A stretch of DNA of 16,895 nt from an uncultured Muribaculaceae bacterium. Lineage in GTDB: Bacteria; Bacteroidota; Bacteroidia; Bacteroidales; Muribaculaceae. Below, one piece after another: positions 15,601-16,895 of the stretch; the stretch's first letter is position 1, and each line of letters opens with the position of its first letter. A model generated the notes under the pieces. The model ran no database searches, was not told the origin of the DNA, and saw only the letters and a list, made by a program, of their open reading frames with translations. The translations under genes were made by a program, and so were the position numbers. Where the stretch lies: assembly GCA_905207535.1 (NCBI GenBank), contig CAJLLX010000035.1, positions 1 through 16,895 of the forward strand, written 5' to 3'.

Positions 15601-15678
15601 CTGTGAGTGTATTAAGTATCAGATTATTGTATCGTCATCTAATAGATATTTGCGGTCATCCTCTCGTTGGCGAAATGA
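15601..15678. other. intergenic stretch before the aminotransferase promoters; no gene
   Basis: AT-rich sequence between the second hairpin and the first promoter. The short open frames from about 15462 to 15974 cross the terminator, the promoters or the leader hairpins and show no recognisable protein, so I treat the whole 15342-15921 interval as non-coding apart from the elements listed separately. Confidence 0.6.
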
Positions 15679-15709
15679 TTGGTGTGAATACAAGAAAAGC
15701 GTAGATTTG
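15679..15709 (+). promoter_or_regulatory. Bacteroidota-type promoter P1 upstream of the aminotransferase
   Basis: TTGG (15679-15682), a spacer of exactly 19 bases, then TAGATTTG (15702-15709) match the same consensus as the rimP promoter. Transcription would start near 15715, inside the tandem duplication, leaving a leader of about 205 bases before the start codon at 15922. Confidence 0.7.
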
Positions 15710-15732
15710 TCTATTCGCCGGTCTATTCGCCG
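15709..15732 (+). repeat. 12-bp perfect tandem duplication at the predicted P1 start
   Basis: GTCTATTCGCCG is present twice in direct succession (15709-15720 and 15721-15732). It overlaps the last base of the P1 -7 element and covers the predicted start. It may be an operator-like repeat or a slippage duplication. Confidence 0.85.
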
Positions 15733-15819
15733 TATTTTTTTAATATCCGCCGGCTATTTTTCGTGTACCGGCCAACGAGATAGAGGGATATTCCGGCGGG
15801 AAGATTGGAAAATAATGTG

Positions 15820-15827
15820 TAACTTTG
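15820..15827 (+). promoter_or_regulatory. candidate second -7 element (P2) upstream of the aminotransferase
   Basis: TAACTTTG is identical to the -7 octamer of the rimP promoter. The bases 19 upstream are CGGG, a poor -33 element; a TTGG exists at 15805 but is only 11 bases away. The leader from here would be about 90 bases, similar in length to the rimP leader. Confidence 0.55.
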
Positions 15828-15842
15828 CGGTGAAGAACGGCC

Positions 15843-15889
15843 CGCGGAAGCGGCCTTCCCGCGCCGGAGGCGCCGGGAGGCTTCCGGCG
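15843..15889 (+). other. two adjacent GC-rich hairpins in the aminotransferase leader
   Basis: Hairpin 1: CGCGGAAG (15843-15850) pairs with CTTCCCGCG (15855-15863) with one bulged C and loop CGGC. Hairpin 2: CGCCGGAGGC (15862-15871) pairs with GCTTCCGGCG (15880-15889), including one G-U pair, with an 8-base loop. They share two bases, so they compete or stack. They end about 32 bases before the start codon and have no U-run, which suggests leader structure rather than a terminator. Confidence 0.6.
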
Positions 15890-15921
15890 ATGCCGCAATG
15901 TCACTAATCTCAATACAGCTT

Positions 15922-16895
15922 ATGGAGGCTTTAACTATCTCAGACCGCATAAAGGGTATGGCGGTATCGGCCACTCTGGCAATGTCGCAGAAGAGCAGCG
16001 AGCTCCGCGCTCAGGGCGTGGATGTGATCAACCTCTCGGTGGGCGAGCCCGATTTCAATACGCCCGAACATATCAAGGAGGCCGCCAAACGTGCCATCGA
16101 CGAAAACTTCACCCACTATCCTCCGGTGCCCGGATATATGGACCTGCGCAAGGCCATAGCCCGCAAACTGAAGGTGGAAAACGGGGTGGACTTCGCACCG
16201 GAGCAGATAGTGGTGTCGGCCGGCGCCAAGCACTCGCTGAGCAATGTGATCTACGCTCTGATCAACCCCGGCGACGAGGTGGTGATCCCCACTCCGGCCT
16301 GGGTGAGCTATGTGGAGATGGTGAAGCTCGCCGGCGGCGTCAATGTGCTGGTGCCAGCAGGCTTTGAGCAGGATTTCAAGGTGACTCCCGAGCAACTGGA
16401 GGCTGCCATCACCGAGCGCACCCGCATGGTGCTCCTCTGCTCCCCCTCCAACCCCTCGGGTAGCGTCTACACCCGCGCCGAGCTGCAGGACCTGGTGGAG
16501 GTGCTGCGGCGCCATCCGCAGGTGGCCATCCTCAGCGATGAGATCTACGAGCATATCAACTACGGACCGGAGTTTGTGTCGCTGGCCTCGTTCCCCGAGA
16601 TTGCCGACCGCGTGGTGGTGGTCAACGGTGTCAGCAAGGCTTACGCCATGACCGGCTGGCGCATCGGCTTCATGGCCGGCCCGCTCGCCGTGGCCAAGGC
16701 TGTCAGCAAACTGCAGGGACAGACCACCTCGGGCATCAGCACCATCGCCCAGAAGGCTGCCGTGGCCGCCTACGACGGGCCGCAGCAATGCGTGGCCGAG
16801 ATGCTTGAGGCTTTCCGCCGCCGCCGCGATCTGGTGGTGTCGCTCGCACGCCGCATCCCCGGCCTGAAGGTCAACGAGCCTCAGGGCGCCTTCTA
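15922..16895 (+). CDS. aspC: PLP-dependent aspartate aminotransferase, class I/II (C-terminal end off the window)
   Basis: It probably transfers the amino group between aspartate and 2-oxoglutarate, using pyridoxal phosphate in the cytoplasm. The 324 visible residues start MEALTISDRIKGM and run to NEPQGAFY at the window edge; the family is usually about 390-400 residues. Visible landmarks: SVGEPDFNTP (from about 39), SAGAKHSLSN, CSPSNPSG with the PLP-contacting Asn177, SDEIYEH with Asp206 and Tyr209, and SKAYAMTGWRIGF with the Schiff-base Lys239 and phosphate-binding Arg247. It closely resembles the Bacteroides aminotransferase that I recall (SATLAMSQKS, VINLSVGEPDFNTP). An in-frame ATG eight codons upstream (15898) would add MSLISIQL; I prefer 15922 because the homologous N-terminus is short. 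It lies downstream of two candidate promoters and independently of the surface cluster. Exact substrate preference cannot be read from sequence. Confidence 0.93.
   Translation, partial: MEALTISDRIKGMAVSATLAMSQKSSELRAQGVDVINLSVGEPDFNTPEHIKEAAKRAIDENFTHYPPVPGYMDLRKAIARKLKVENGVDFAPEQIVVSAGAKHSLSNVIYALINPGDEVVIPTPAWVSYVEMVKLAGGVNVLVPAGFEQDFKVTPEQLEAAITERTRMVLLCSPSNPSGSVYTRAELQDLVEVLRRHPQVAILSDEIYEHINYGPEFVSLASFPEIADRVVVVNGVSKAYAMTGWRIGFMAGPLAVAKAVSKLQGQTTSGISTIAQKAAVAAYDGPQQCVAEMLEAFRRRRDLVVSLARRIPGLKVNEPQGAF

Larger units (their letters stand above)
15663..15779. repeat. 9-bp inverted repeat flanking a ~100-bp segment
   Basis: CTCGTTGGC at 15663-15671 is the exact reverse complement of GCCAACGAG at 15771-15779. 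Both arms extend imperfectly into CCTCT and TAGAGG. The bracketed segment contains the first aminotransferase promoter, the 12-bp tandem duplication and a smaller GCCGG/CCGGC pair (15749-15753 with 15768-15772) beside the right arm. The right arm would be transcribed but the left arm would not, so this is a DNA-level rather than an RNA-level symmetry. Confidence 0.6.

Noticed and set aside
15663..15779. Possible insertion sequence or integration site, because of the flanking inverted repeat.
   Set aside because: The arms are only 9 bp, no target-site duplication is visible and nothing inside encodes a transposase or recombinase. It is kept only as a repeat.
15462..15974. Small open frames (80-85 codons) in the region before the aminotransferase gene.
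   Set aside because: They run through the terminator, promoter repeats or leader hairpins and have low-complexity, arginine-rich or unremarkable products.

Overview
The window looks like the chromosome of a gut-type Bacteroidales bacterium, most likely Muribaculaceae or a Prevotella-like relative. Four things point there: promoters of the Bacteroidota type (TTGG, a 19-base spacer, then TAnnTTTG), starts without Shine-Dalgarno sequences, large secreted proteins ending in short type IX secretion (T9SS)-like tails, and RimP, NusA and aspartate aminotransferase sequences that resemble Bacteroides proteins as I remember them. The family is inferred; no 16S or other taxonomic marker is present.

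Region 1 (1-2002, minus strand) is the housekeeping rimP-nusA operon. It has a recognisable promoter at 1971-2001 and a leader of about 95 bases with two hairpins. nusA runs off the left edge; infB would be expected next.

Region 2 (2003-2584) is a non-coding gap that probably holds the promoter of the surface-protein cluster (TATTTTTG at 2434).

Region 3 (2585-15341, plus strand) is the heart of the window: four consecutive genes for large exported proteins (1594, 1125, 829 and 612 residues). All have signal peptides. All end in a related tail, a GIDSV-like linker followed by a short beta-strand segment of T9SS sorting-tail type. The first three are built from repeated choice-of-anchor J / cleaved-adhesin jelly-roll modules alternating with Ig-like beta domains. 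The fourth resembles the Omp28-related family but has lost the thioredoxin CxxC cysteines. Strong hairpins lie between genes 1/2 and 2/3 and no promoter is visible there. Genes 3 and 4 are only 3 bases apart. I read the block as one transcription unit whose internal hairpins may tune the ratio of products. A classic terminator at 15480-15525 closes it. Just before that terminator lie two decayed copies of the gene-end sequence, suggesting that further genes of this family were once present and were lost.

Region 4 (15526-16895) has a second hairpin, then a complex upstream region (a near-perfect promoter, a perfect 12-bp tandem duplication, a long-range inverted repeat, a second -7 element and two GC-rich leader hairpins) ahead of an aspartate aminotransferase gene that runs off the right edge.

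I see no CRISPR array, transposase, tRNA, rRNA or recognised defence system. The most unusual content is the secreted adhesin cassette, with its mosaic gene, hairpin-punctuated layout and gene-end scars.
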